Of a stretch of 39,420 bases of DNA, positions 8,551 through 15,561 are shown piece by piece. The stretch lies in NCBI GenBank assembly GCA_934630905.1, contig CAKTXN010000007.1, forward strand, positions 1-39,420. The letters are read 5' to 3'. The notes beneath the pieces are model-generated. The model was not told where the DNA came from. It saw only the letters and a list, made by a program, of their open reading frames with translations, and made no database searches. A program made the position numbers and the translations under genes. This DNA comes from an uncultured Eggerthellaceae bacterium (GTDB taxonomy: Bacteria > Actinomycetota > Coriobacteriia > Coriobacteriales > Eggerthellaceae). Position 1 is the first letter of the stretch. Each line of letters begins with the position of its first letter.

Positions 8551-9330
8551 ATGAATCAGAAAGAAACGAACGCAATGGACGCACAGGAAAACGCAGCACC
8601 AGCAGAGCAGAACCCCTTCGCCCGCACGCAATTGCTGCTGGGCGAAGCGGGCGTTGCCGCGTTAGCGCGCGCTCATGTCTGCGTGTTCGGCGTGGGCGGC
8701 GTGGGCGGATTCACGGTTGAGGCACTCGTGCGTGCTGGCGTGGGCGCACTGACCATCGTAGATGCCGACACCGTTGATATCACGAACATCAATCGCCAGA
8801 TCATCGCGACGCACGATACGGTAGGCCAAGCGAAAGTCCAGGTCATGGCGCAGCGCATTGCATCTATCAATCCCGCATGCCGCGTTACCGCGCGCCAATG
8901 CTTCTATCTTCCCGAAACACGCGACGAGTTCGACTTCGCACAGTACGATTACGTGGTGGATGCCATTGATACGGTAACCGCAAAGATTGACCTGGTACTT
9001 GCGGCAAAAGCGGCGAACACGCCCATCATCAGCGCTATGGGCGCAGGCAACAAGCTTGACCCTACACGTCTTGAGGTCGCCGATCTTTGCGATACCTCTG
9101 TTTGCCGCCTGGCGAAAGTCATGCGCAAAGAGTTGCGTGCTCGCGGCGTTGAGCACCTGAAATGCGTCTACTCGAAAGAAGAGCCGCACAAGCCCAGCGC
9201 ACAGGAACTTGCTGCCGCAGGCTTTTCCCCTGATCAGAAAACGCCTCCCGGATCAGTGTCATTCGTACCAAGCGTTGCCGGCCTTATCATTGCCGCCGAA
9301 GTGATAAAAGACCTGGTCGCAAGCTGCTAG
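8551..9330 (+). CDS. tcdA: tRNA threonylcarbamoyladenosine dehydratase
   Basis: 259 residues, E1/ThiF/MoeB fold. TcdA (CsdL/YgdL) activates the carboxyl of the threonylcarbamoyl group on adenosine-37 of ANN-decoding tRNAs with ATP and forms the cyclic ct6A modification. The Rossmann motif GVGGVGG is at 47-53. DADTVDITNINRQ (71-83) and the downstream AMGAGNKLDP and DTSVCRLAKVMRKELR are characteristic of this family rather than of ThiF. ATG 8551 has a weak ribosome site (ACGGAACC); a second in-frame ATG at 8575 is an alternative that would trim the non-conserved N-terminus. Confidence 0.87.
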   Translation: MNQKETNAMDAQENAAPAEQNPFARTQLLLGEAGVAALARAHVCVFGVGGVGGFTVEALVRAGVGALTIVDADTVDITNINRQIIATHDTVGQAKVQVMAQRIASINPACRVTARQCFYLPETRDEFDFAQYDYVVDAIDTVTAKIDLVLAAKAANTPIISAMGAGNKLDPTRLEVADLCDTSVCRLAKVMRKELRARGVEHLKCVYSKEEPHKPSAQELAAAGFSPDQKTPPGSVSFVPSVAGLIIAAEVIKDLVASC

Positions 9331-9333
9331 GCG

Positions 9334-9558
9334 AGCTGGGCCTTCCCTGTTTCTTCCCGTCTTCTTCAGTAAGTTTCGCGTTACGGTTCAGGGCATCTGT
9401 CGGCAAGGGCTCACCTCACGACTCCGCTTGGATAATGCTTCTTCGCACTCGATACCCGCTCAACTTATCCAGAGCGTCGCAGTTCGGTTCGTCCCTTGCC
9501 AACAGATGCCCCTTAGGGATTGCGCACTGGTAAGCTGGGTCTTCCCTGTTTCTTCCCG
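9334..9558. repeat. 26-bp direct repeats bounding an inverted-repeat segment
   Basis: AGCTGGG(C/T)CTTCCCTG and the following TTTCTTCCCG occur at 9334-9359 and again at 9533-9558 with one difference. Between them, GGGCATCTGTCGGCAAGGG (9391-9409) is repeated inverted at 9493-9511 with one mismatch, and a shorter inner pairing TTGGATAA/TTATCC follows. The arrangement resembles a small non-autonomous mobile element with duplicated flanks. No gene is present. Confidence 0.6.
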
Positions 9559-9571
9559 CTTTCGCCGAAAA

Positions 9572-9602
9572 TTGTTGACAAAAGGTGGGGTAATTTGTCA
9601 AT
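9572..9602. repeat. Palindromic repeat R1, copy b, abutting the IS200 element
   Basis: TTGACAAA and TTTGTCAA form perfect 8-bp arms around AGGTGGGGTAA. It ends within a few bases of the outer hairpin of the insertion sequence, so the element may have inserted next to or into this repeat. Confidence 0.85.
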
Positions 9603-9777
9603 CATGAACCACCCTTCAAAAGGGTGGTTTGCACAGGGCCTATAAGGCCAAGGGCCACGGGCAGCGTCTCAAGGCGCTGCCCCTCGCTTTGCTCAGGGCG
9701 CATCGCCCTTGACTCGTCGCGTGCCGCTGGAAGCGGCTCGCGTATTACCGGCCGCCCCTGAAGGGGCGACCCCTACC

Positions 9778-10233
9778 TTACTTCTTGAACGGGTCCCCGT
9801 GCTCCTTGACGCTCAACTTGTCCAGCGCGATGTCGTGGGCTTCCTGCTCCTGGATGTACTTCCTTATGGTGGCCTCGTTCAGCCCGACGGTTGGCGCGCA
9901 GCAGCCCTCCGACCAGAAGCGGCGGTTGCCGAACTCGTGCTTGAGGTTCGCGTGCAAGGCGCGCATCATCGGCGCGCTCTTGCCCTTGAGGCACCCCATG
10001 AAGCTCGCCACCGCCAGCTTGGGCGGTATGCCCGCCAGCATATGCACATGGTCCGGCATGAGGTGCCCCTCTATTATCTCGACCCCCTTATAGCCGCGAA
10101 GCTGGCGGAATATCTCCCCCAGGGAATCGCGATATTGGTTGCAGGTGATCTTTCGCCTATACTTCGGTGCGGACACGAAGTGGTACGCAGCCCACCACTT
10201 CGTGTGCGACAGGCTGTTCGCCTGGTTTGCCAT
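9778..10233 (-). CDS. tnpA: IS200-type Y1 transposase TnpA
   Basis: 151 residues, the full usual length. The HUH metal-binding motif is in HLMPDHVHMLAGIPP, and the catalytic tyrosine is in ATIRKYIQEQ. FRQLRGYKGVEIIEGHLMPD and FWSEGCCAPTVG match the conserved body of the family. The enzyme cuts and joins single-stranded DNA at hairpin ends. The gene appears intact. Its ribosome site lies inside a long hairpin immediately upstream (10234-10299), which should hold translation low. No companion tnpB/RNA-guided nuclease gene is present. Confidence 0.93.
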   Translation of the reverse strand: MANQANSLSHTKWWAAYHFVSAPKYRRKITCNQYRDSLGEIFRQLRGYKGVEIIEGHLMPDHVHMLAGIPPKLAVASFMGCLKGKSAPMMRALHANLKHEFGNRRFWSEGCCAPTVGLNEATIRKYIQEQEAHDIALDKLSVKEHGDPFKK

Positions 10234-10299
10234 GATGGCCGCCTTTCCGGGTGATACGTCCTAAGCAAGCGTATCGTACCCTATCGGAAGGCGGCCATC
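10234..10299 (-). promoter_or_regulatory. Hairpin that hides the tnpA ribosome-binding site
   Basis: GATGGCCGCCTTTCCG (10234-10249) pairs with CGGAAGGCGGCCATC (10285-10299), with an inner pairing GATACG/CGTATC. On the minus strand the Shine-Dalgarno-like GGAAAGGCGG lies in the 3' half of the stem, directly before the tnpA ATG. A leader hairpin that blocks translation is established for IS200, and this structure is placed to do the same. Confidence 0.75.
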
Positions 10300-10396
10300 G
10301 TCGCGCAAGGGCGAAGCCTTCGACGCGCACCCGCATAGCGGGTGGTTTATTTCCCGGCGCGCTGCGCGCGCCGGGCAGGCTCACGAGCCTAGAAAC

Positions 10397-10433
10397 AAAA
10401 AGCGGCCTTGGGAGCGGGTCAACCCAAGGTCGC
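10397..10433 (-). terminator. Rho-independent terminator of the cohesin/dockerin gene
   Basis: On the minus strand GCGACCTTGGG pairs with CCCAAGGCCGC (one mismatch) and is followed by TTTTTG. It lies 64 bases past the stop codon. Confidence 0.75.
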
Positions 10434-10496
10434 TTGCATGCTGAGTCAGGTAAAACCCCGGCTCGGTCAGCTATTCAACACAAACATCCGCAGAGA

Positions 10497-13292
10497 TTAC
10501 TCCCATGTTGCATAATGCACGAAGCGCTGAGTTGCGAAAGCATCCACTGCATCAATCGCATCGTCGCCGTTAACGTTTGCCGCCCACAGAAGCGTCTCGT
10601 GCGTCCATGTTGCGGGAAGCGCCAGCTTGGAATAATCCTCGCCATAGCGTCCAACGCTCATATCGTAAATGACCTGGGCGTCAACAATATTCACGCGGCC
10701 GTTGCCGTTCGCGTCACCGCGCTGAGCATCGGCGGCAAGAATCGTCACATTCGCGGCAGCGCCTGCAGCAACATCGTACTCCAACGCATCACCTTCAAGA
10801 GCAGCTTTGTCCGCAACAACGGACACGCTCGCCTTATCAGATGCAGCAATCGTCTTCAACGTTGCGGTAGCAACAACAATACCCTGCGACGCATCGGCCG
10901 TGTTGCCGTAGAAGCTAAACGCGGCTTCCGCCGCGCCATCGGCGGGAAGGAAGGAAGCGTCCTCGGACAGACCGGCGCCCTTCGTCACACCGACCAGCTC
11001 AAACACGGAAGAATCGTAATCAATCGCACCGGCCAAAGCTGCAACGCCTTTGTTCGCAACAACGGTCACATTTACGGTCACTGTATCGCCCGCCTTCACA
11101 ACGCTCGGCTGATCGGCAGAAAGCTCAGTGCCCGCAATAAAGCCCTGCAGTGCACGTGTCAGGTTCTCTGCATCGGCACCCAGCGGATCATCGGTACGAT
11201 TGCAGTTGTATTGGCTGAAGCACTTAGGATCCCATTTGCCCGTTCCTGCCTTGAAGTCCGGAAGCGGAGTGCTGGTGTCGCCCGAGTTCAGATACGTGGT
11301 CCCTTCGACAGCAGCAGCGCTGGCGCAGGAAGTATCAACCCATTCCACGCGACCGATGCCTTTTTCGGCGGAAGTAAACGCATACGTGTTGTTCTCAACC
11401 GTGGTGTAGCGATCAAGGCTTGCCAAGAAGCCGATGACGGCACCGACCTCGGTTTGGCCAGTAACTGCGCCCGTTACCACATTATTGCTGATAGAGCCCA
11501 CGCCGTTATCCCAACACTGGTACACGGCACCTTCGCCGCCCAGAATACCGCCAACGCGCGAAACACCTGCAACATTACCCGTTACGGTGTTGTTCGTAAA
11601 CGTGCTCCACTTCGCATTCGGGGCAGACGCCAAACCCCAGCCCAAGCCATCGTAGCCAGCGCCGGAAATGCCGCCCGCGTACGTGCCCGTTGCAGTTACG
11701 GAACCACCGAACGTGCAGCCATCAATGGTACCCACGCTCATGGAGTTGCCGCGCGCGCCTGCAATGCCGCCGACCATGTCAACACCATACACATTGGCAT
11801 TTGACGTGCAGTTCGTAATGGTGCCGTTGAAGCTTCCTGCAAAGGAACCAATGCGGCTTTGCTGCTTATCATAACCAATGGTCACGCCTGCCTCAATGGT
11901 GCTGTTCTTGATTTCAACCGTGAAATCGGCAGAGGTGTAGCCGCCCAGGAAGCCCGACTTCAGCGTTTTCGTTCCAGAAAGCAGCGTCACGTTGTCAATA
12001 ACGATTGCCTTGGCAGACGTACCCGTAATGTGGTAGCCATCCACCAGGCCATATCCGGCAATTTCTTCACCGTAAACCTTCAAGTTGCTCACGGATGCAC
12101 CGCTCACAAAGCCCAAAAGCGGTAGCCCACCTGCGGGAACGGTCACTGTGTGATCGCATCCATCAATGGAACCAGAGAACACGTTGATGTTAGCGATTTG
12201 ATTCACGCCGTTGCTGTTCGGATCGGTTTCGGTCTTGCCGGATTTCATAGCACCCAGGGGAACCCAGCCTTCGGGCAGCGTGATGTTCTCGCTCAGTTTG
12301 AAATATTTGCCCGCAAACGTCACGCCCTGCTGCACCAAATTAGAAAGCGCGGTCAGATTATCGGCGCTTGCAAGAATATAGGGGTCTTCTACCGTACCCG
12401 CTCCGCTGAAAGGAACAGACAGCTCGTTGATAGTAAGGGTATACGTAGTTGCAACGTCGCCGCTGGTAATCACGATAGCTGCCGTTGCCTTACCCTGGTC
12501 ATCGAAGGAAGGCGTGAGAGTTGTAGCACCATCCACCAGCGCTTCGCCGTTCACGGTTACCGTAGCGCTGCTCACCTGGGAAGTGGGCTTAATGGTAATG
12601 CTGTCGCCAGCGAAAACAGAGGTGGCATATTCGTATGCGGGGGCAGTGTACTCAGAGGGGGCTTTGAATGCGGGGTCAAGCGCCAGAGCGTTACCCGACG
12701 CATCCTGCACAACAAAAGTTTTCAGAGCCAAGGTACGAACGATTACCACGTGGGCAGCAACCTGATCGCCAACTTTGATGTCGAAAGAATTGCCAACGGC
12801 AGGATAATCAGACGAATCGATAACATATTCAAGGTTCTTGGCAGAGCCTGAAGGAATCGTCACCGAATTAGCGTCCCCCCAAGGGTCGGTATAGCTTGCG
12901 GTTATTGCCCCTTCCACGCCCTGGGCAAGCGTTGCCGTTACGTACATATTGGAGCAACTTGATGAAGCAGTAACGGTATAAGTGGGAACGGCAGTCGAGG
13001 CGTCAACGCTCGTGGGGTATTCCACATCAAATCCGCCGCCGAAACCTGAACCCGTGAAGGTAAGGCTTGCCAGCAATGACTGCGCCGCCGGTACCGCGGT
13101 CATATCCCCCTCGTCAAACAGCGAAGGAGCCTGCACTTCCTGAACAGCGGTAACACCAGCAGCCGGCTGCGCTTGTGCTTCTGCATACGCAGCTGCGGGA
13201 AGTACGGGCATAAGCCCTGCTACCAGCGCAACCGAGAAGAAAGCGCTGGCCGCCGCCTGCACGGGACGTACAGGACGATTTTTTAACGCCAT
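10497..13292 (-). CDS. Secreted beta-helix protein with cohesin and dockerin domains
   Basis: 931 residues. A Sec signal peptide (about 1-37, ending AAAYA) is followed by a cadherin-like/beta-sandwich region, the GTVEDPYILAS motif that introduces GLUG-type repeats, and a right-handed beta-helix of Gly/Ser/Thr-rich turns (GGIAGARG, AGGISGAG, VGGILGGEG) at roughly 300-690. About 724-853 is a cohesin domain (VVKAGDTVTVNVTV, GAIDYDSSVFELVGV). The C-terminus (about 857-931) is a type I dockerin with two calcium loops, DANGNGRVNIVDA and NVNGDDAIDAVDA. No LPxTG anchor is present, so display would depend on dockerin binding. Carrying both partners on one chain would permit self-assembly. The start is supported by AAGGAAGG. 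A riboswitch-like leader controls it. Confidence 0.85.
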   Translation of the reverse strand: MALKNRPVRPVQAAASAFFSVALVAGLMPVLPAAAYAEAQAQPAAGVTAVQEVQAPSLFDEGDMTAVPAAQSLLASLTFTGSGFGGGFDVEYPTSVDASTAVPTYTVTASSSCSNMYVTATLAQGVEGAITASYTDPWGDANSVTIPSGSAKNLEYVIDSSDYPAVGNSFDIKVGDQVAAHVVIVRTLALKTFVVQDASGNALALDPAFKAPSEYTAPAYEYATSVFAGDSITIKPTSQVSSATVTVNGEALVDGATTLTPSFDDQGKATAAIVITSGDVATTYTLTINELSVPFSGAGTVEDPYILASADNLTALSNLVQQGVTFAGKYFKLSENITLPEGWVPLGAMKSGKTETDPNSNGVNQIANINVFSGSIDGCDHTVTVPAGGLPLLGFVSGASVSNLKVYGEEIAGYGLVDGYHITGTSAKAIVIDNVTLLSGTKTLKSGFLGGYTSADFTVEIKNSTIEAGVTIGYDKQQSRIGSFAGSFNGTITNCTSNANVYGVDMVGGIAGARGNSMSVGTIDGCTFGGSVTATGTYAGGISGAGYDGLGWGLASAPNAKWSTFTNNTVTGNVAGVSRVGGILGGEGAVYQCWDNGVGSISNNVVTGAVTGQTEVGAVIGFLASLDRYTTVENNTYAFTSAEKGIGRVEWVDTSCASAAAVEGTTYLNSGDTSTPLPDFKAGTGKWDPKCFSQYNCNRTDDPLGADAENLTRALQGFIAGTELSADQPSVVKAGDTVTVNVTVVANKGVAALAGAIDYDSSVFELVGVTKGAGLSEDASFLPADGAAEAAFSFYGNTADASQGIVVATATLKTIAASDKASVSVVADKAALEGDALEYDVAAGAAANVTILAADAQRGDANGNGRVNIVDAQVIYDMSVGRYGEDYSKLALPATWTHETLLWAANVNGDDAIDAVDAFATQRFVHYATWE

Positions 13293-13353
13293 ATTTTCCT
13301 TCCTTTCCTTTTCGTTTTGCTTTTGCGCACTTTGCGCAGATGCAGATTTGCGA

Positions 13354-13400
13354 ACGAAAAAGAAAACGCCTGCAGCTCTTCAACGAAGCCACAGGCGTTA
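13354..13400 (-). terminator. Attenuator hairpin in the leader of the cohesin/dockerin gene
   Basis: On the minus strand AACGCCTGTGGCT pairs with AGCTGCAGGCGTT (13366-13399) and is followed by TTTCTTTTTC. It sits only about 60 bases before the start codon, inside the 5' leader. This is the position expected for the expression platform of a riboswitch that stops transcription early. Confidence 0.75.
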
Positions 13401-13451
13401 CTGCTTAATCGCAGGTATTGCGCGAGTCTCCGGTGCAGGCGGTTTCCCGAA

Positions 13452-13587
13452 CGTTACCCGGAGATCCGACTTATCCCCTCTTCTGCCCCGCTGGGCGAAG
13501 GAGGCATTACGGTGACCCACTCGTCGGGGAATCCCACCCCGTTCATCCGGCCTTTTGTTCCAAACGGAAAGAGAGGCACTGGTAACG
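13452..13587 (-). promoter_or_regulatory. Candidate cobalamin riboswitch aptamer
   Basis: On the minus strand the segment opens with CGTTACC (13587-13581) and closes with GGTAACG (13458-13452), forming a P1 stem. Inside, GGGGTGGGATTCCCC followed by GACGAG and GTCACCGTAAT resembles the conserved GGTG-ATTCC and ACTGTAA core of cobalamin aptamers. AAGTCGGATCTCCGG resembles the B12 box. TCTCCGG in that box can instead pair with CCGGAGA just downstream (13433-13427), which would open P1. The terminator hairpin at 13354-13400 follows. The match is by eye and several conserved positions deviate, so another ligand is possible. Confidence 0.5.
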
Positions 13588-13611
13588 CAATCATTCGCTT
13601 ATCTATGCTCC

Positions 13612-13638
13612 AGTATATGCCTTGATGAGGGGGGTCAA
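13612..13638 (-). promoter_or_regulatory. Promoter of the cohesin/dockerin leader
   Basis: On the minus strand TTGACC (13638-13633) and TATACT (13617-13612) stand 15 bases apart. Transcription would start near 13605, just ahead of the riboswitch-like fold, leaving a leader of about 310 bases. Confidence 0.5.
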
Positions 13639-13758
13639 TCGAGAAGTGCGTTATTGCGCACGCCCGATGCGGAACGTTACCGCATGCCGCGATGCGTAAA
13701 CAAGCGCAGTGGAAAGGCGAGCTTCTGGGCGCAGCTTGGAATCGGTGACTGCAGATGT

Positions 13759-13784
13759 TAAAAAGTGACGGGGTCTTTTTCACC
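13759..13784. repeat. Palindromic repeat R2, copy 2
   Basis: TAAAAAGTGACGGGGTC followed by TTTTTCACC matches, strand-reversed, the element at 4272-4300. Here the left arm is reduced to AAAAAG/CTTTTT. It lies in the gene-free stretch behind the cohesin/dockerin promoter. Confidence 0.6.
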
Positions 13785-13850
13785 TCCTGGTTTTCGGGCA
13801 AAATCTGTTTCGCTTTCCGCAAAATCAGCCTGCTTTGCCTGATTCGGAAG

Positions 13851-14088
13851 CATGTTGTTGAAAAACCGGGGTCAAATTCGAAGTGGATGCGGGTTGGAAG
13901 TAGGTGGAAACGAGAACTTGATTGGAGGATCAAAATATGCTCTATTTGGAAATAGTTCTGAACTGGGGTTTTATTGAACTGGGTTTCGTGCAAAGCACAT
14001 GCTCGGCGCAAATCGCCCCCATTTGCACTTATGACCTACTTCCAACCTCATGCAACTTCGAATTTGGGAGTCATTTTTCAACAACATG
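13851..14088. repeat. Long inverted-repeat element E4 (55-nt arms)
   Basis: The arm at 13851-13905 (starts CATGTTGTTGAAAAA, ends GGTTGGAAGTAGGT) is repeated inverted at 14034-14088. The match is nearly perfect except for a central 8-nt block (CCGGGGTC against GGGAGTCA), where both arms carry a G-rich motif on the same strand. The 128-base interior has no convincing gene. It lies between the cohesin/dockerin promoter and the crcB pair. It does not contain the 16-nt motif of elements E1-E3. Confidence 0.65.
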
Positions 14089-14178
14089 GACGAAATCGGA
14101 GCCGGAGCCACCCGCAATAACGCCATCAGCAAGAGTGGAGGCAACAAATGCGGCGGGGGGCACGCTGAAGCACCGAAA

Positions 14179-14210
14179 AGTTGACAAAAGGTGGGGTAAT
14201 TTGTCAACAA
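14179..14210. repeat. Palindromic repeat R1, copy c
   Basis: AGTTGACAAA and TTTGTCAACA surround the core AGGTGGGGTAA. It lies 45 bases downstream of the end of the crcB gene. Confidence 0.85.
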
Positions 14211-14254
14211 AAAGGACGCGGACGCAAGCGGTAGAAAACCAGGAAGCACAAAGG

Positions 14255-14698
14255 CTAAAGGGTAAGAAACAAGCCCAAGGCTGCAGCGCCAAGCGCTACG
14301 GCATATGTCACAAAAAGATAGAGTGCCGCGTGGGTGCGTCCAGCAACAAGTGCCGATTGACCTGCACCGTTAATCTGCCCCGCGAAAAGACGCGCCGCAT
14401 CAAGATTCACCGTGGACAACGTGGAAAACCCTCCGCAGAACCCTGCGAGCAGAAAAGCCTGGGCGCATCCTTGAACGCCAAGTCCTCCGAAAACGCCCGC
14501 AAGAAAGCAAGCCGCCGCGTTCACGGAAAGCACCGCCATAGGAAGCCACGAGCAAACGACGTCGAAACGGGTCGGTGTCTGGTGCGCGGACTTCCGTTTC
14601 ACGAGCAAAGAATCGATGGCGTCAAGAGCATACGAACGGCACACCGCGCCACCTGCACCACCTAAACCAACGCACAGCGCTAAAAGCAAGCCGCTCAC
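14255..14698 (-). CDS. crcB: Fluoride ion channel CrcB/Fluc, subunit 1
   Basis: 147 residues with four hydrophobic segments, the usual form of a Fluc subunit, which forms dual-topology dimers and lets fluoride leave the cell. Family motifs: GGAGGAVCRS near the N-terminus, NAAACFLAGVF, and GFCGGFSTLST in the third helix (the pore-lining and Na+-site region). The start is GTG at 14698, inside GTGA, which also contains the TGA stop of the upstream crcB paralogue; this 4-base overlap indicates translational coupling. A second copy next door suggests a heterodimeric channel. Confidence 0.88.
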   Translation of the reverse strand: MSGLLLALCVGLGGAGGAVCRSYALDAIDSLLVKRKSAHQTPTRFDVVCSWLPMAVLSVNAAACFLAGVFGGLGVQGCAQAFLLAGFCGGFSTLSTVNLDAARLFAGQINGAGQSALVAGRTHAALYLFVTYAVALGAAALGLFLTL

Positions 14699-15297
14699 GG
14701 ACGCTCACCTGCTTCCGAGAGAGAGGCACGCAACCCACTGGACGCAGCCGCATCTTGCGCTCGGGACGTTTCCCGCGCGCCAAAGATCCGCATGGCCGCA
14801 AGCGCTGCGCCAAACGACAAAACAAACGTCAGGGCAACATAAAGAAATGCGCCCAAATCGTTTCCAGAAGCAAGCAGTTCATCAGCATCAACGCATACCG
14901 CGCTCAGCGTGGTAAATGCGCCAAGGAACCCTCGATTAAGCACCTTCACGAGCGCCGGCGATAACAAATGCGCACGCTGACCAGCGCAAAAGACAACAAC
15001 AATAAGAAATGAACCCAGCGTGTTCACCACAATCGTCGAAATAGGAAAACCATCCACCCACGGCAGGGGCAAGCTCTGCATGAAGAAACGAAGAAGCGCG
15101 CCGCAAAAACCTGCAAACGCCAGAACAAGGCAAAACTGACCGTTGCTGGACGCTTCCCATTGCGCAAGGGCGCTTGAAAACCGTGGTTGCGAAGAGCCGT
15201 TGCACGCACTTTGACCACGAGAACTTTGGCTGCAAGAGCCCTGGCTGCAAGAACGCTGCCCACACGCGCTTCGGTCGCTTTGTCCCTGCATCGACAT
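14695..15297 (-). CDS. crcB: Fluoride ion channel CrcB/Fluc, subunit 2, with low-complexity N-terminus
   Basis: 200 residues, longer than usual. A Ser/Gln/Cys-rich leader of about 45 residues (ACGQRSCSQGSCSQSSRG) precedes the four-helix channel domain: FAGFCGALLRFF, ISTIVVNTLGSF and GFLGAFTTLSAV. The tail after the last helix is also extended. The start is uncertain. The frame stays open far upstream, over the start of the divergent fbp gene; ATG 15297 is used because it precedes the conserved domain, with AAGGGAAG some 14 bases before it. ATG 15291 or a later non-ATG start nearer the first helix is possible. It overlaps the next crcB by 4 bases. Confidence 0.72.
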   Translation of the reverse strand: MSMQGQSDRSACGQRSCSQGSCSQSSRGQSACNGSSQPRFSSALAQWEASSNGQFCLVLAFAGFCGALLRFFMQSLPLPWVDGFPISTIVVNTLGSFLIVVVFCAGQRAHLLSPALVKVLNRGFLGAFTTLSAVCVDADELLASGNDLGAFLYVALTFVLSFGAALAAMRIFGARETSRAQDAAASSGLRASLSEAGERP

Positions 15298-15561
15298 CTT
15301 CGCTTTTGCTTCCCTTCTTGAATCCTTCGCGGTTTCTCGCAAGTTTTCCCGCTGCTTTTCCTGCGCGCCTTCATGCACGCCCCCCCGCAAACACGCAAGA
15401 GCGCTGCGCCAGACGCGATTACGTATTCTCCCTCTTTTTTGTTTCGCATCGCCCGTTTTTTGGCGAAAAGCAAATAAAGCGGCGCAAAATCTTTGTACAA
15501 TGACTATCGAAGTTTGCGCACGGTATGCCGCGCGCAACGCGGGCACACGAAAGGACCTTTG

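Larger units (their letters stand above)
9603..10376 (-). mobile_element. IS200/IS605-family insertion sequence (approximate ends)
   Basis: The element contains a Y1 transposase gene read on the minus strand. A hairpin at 9607-9629 (AACCACCCTT/AGGGTGGTT) stands at the 3' end and a hairpin at 10328-10344 (CACCCGC/GCGGGTG) at the 5' end. Read on the minus strand both ends begin AAACCACCC and continue into GGGTG, as expected for the paired subterminal hairpins recognised by HUH transposases. Further hairpins at 9659-9682 and 10353-10375 lie near the ends. The total of about 750 bp fits IS200. Such elements move as single strands without target duplication, so the exact ends cannot be read here. 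Confidence 0.75.

Noticed and set aside
10251..11804. Plus-strand open frame of 517 codons opposite the cohesin/dockerin gene
   Set aside because: It begins inside the IS200 leader, is rich in Arg/Asn/Ala without motifs, and covers the dockerin and cohesin coding sequence.
13755..14665. Plus-strand open frames behind the cohesin/dockerin promoter and opposite crcB
   Set aside because: They run through repeats R2, E4 and R1 and through the antisense of crcB, with no ribosome site and no domain.
15298..15560. Fluoride riboswitch upstream of the crcB pair
   Set aside because: I looked on the minus strand for the conserved GGCGATGG start and matching pseudoknot and did not see them.
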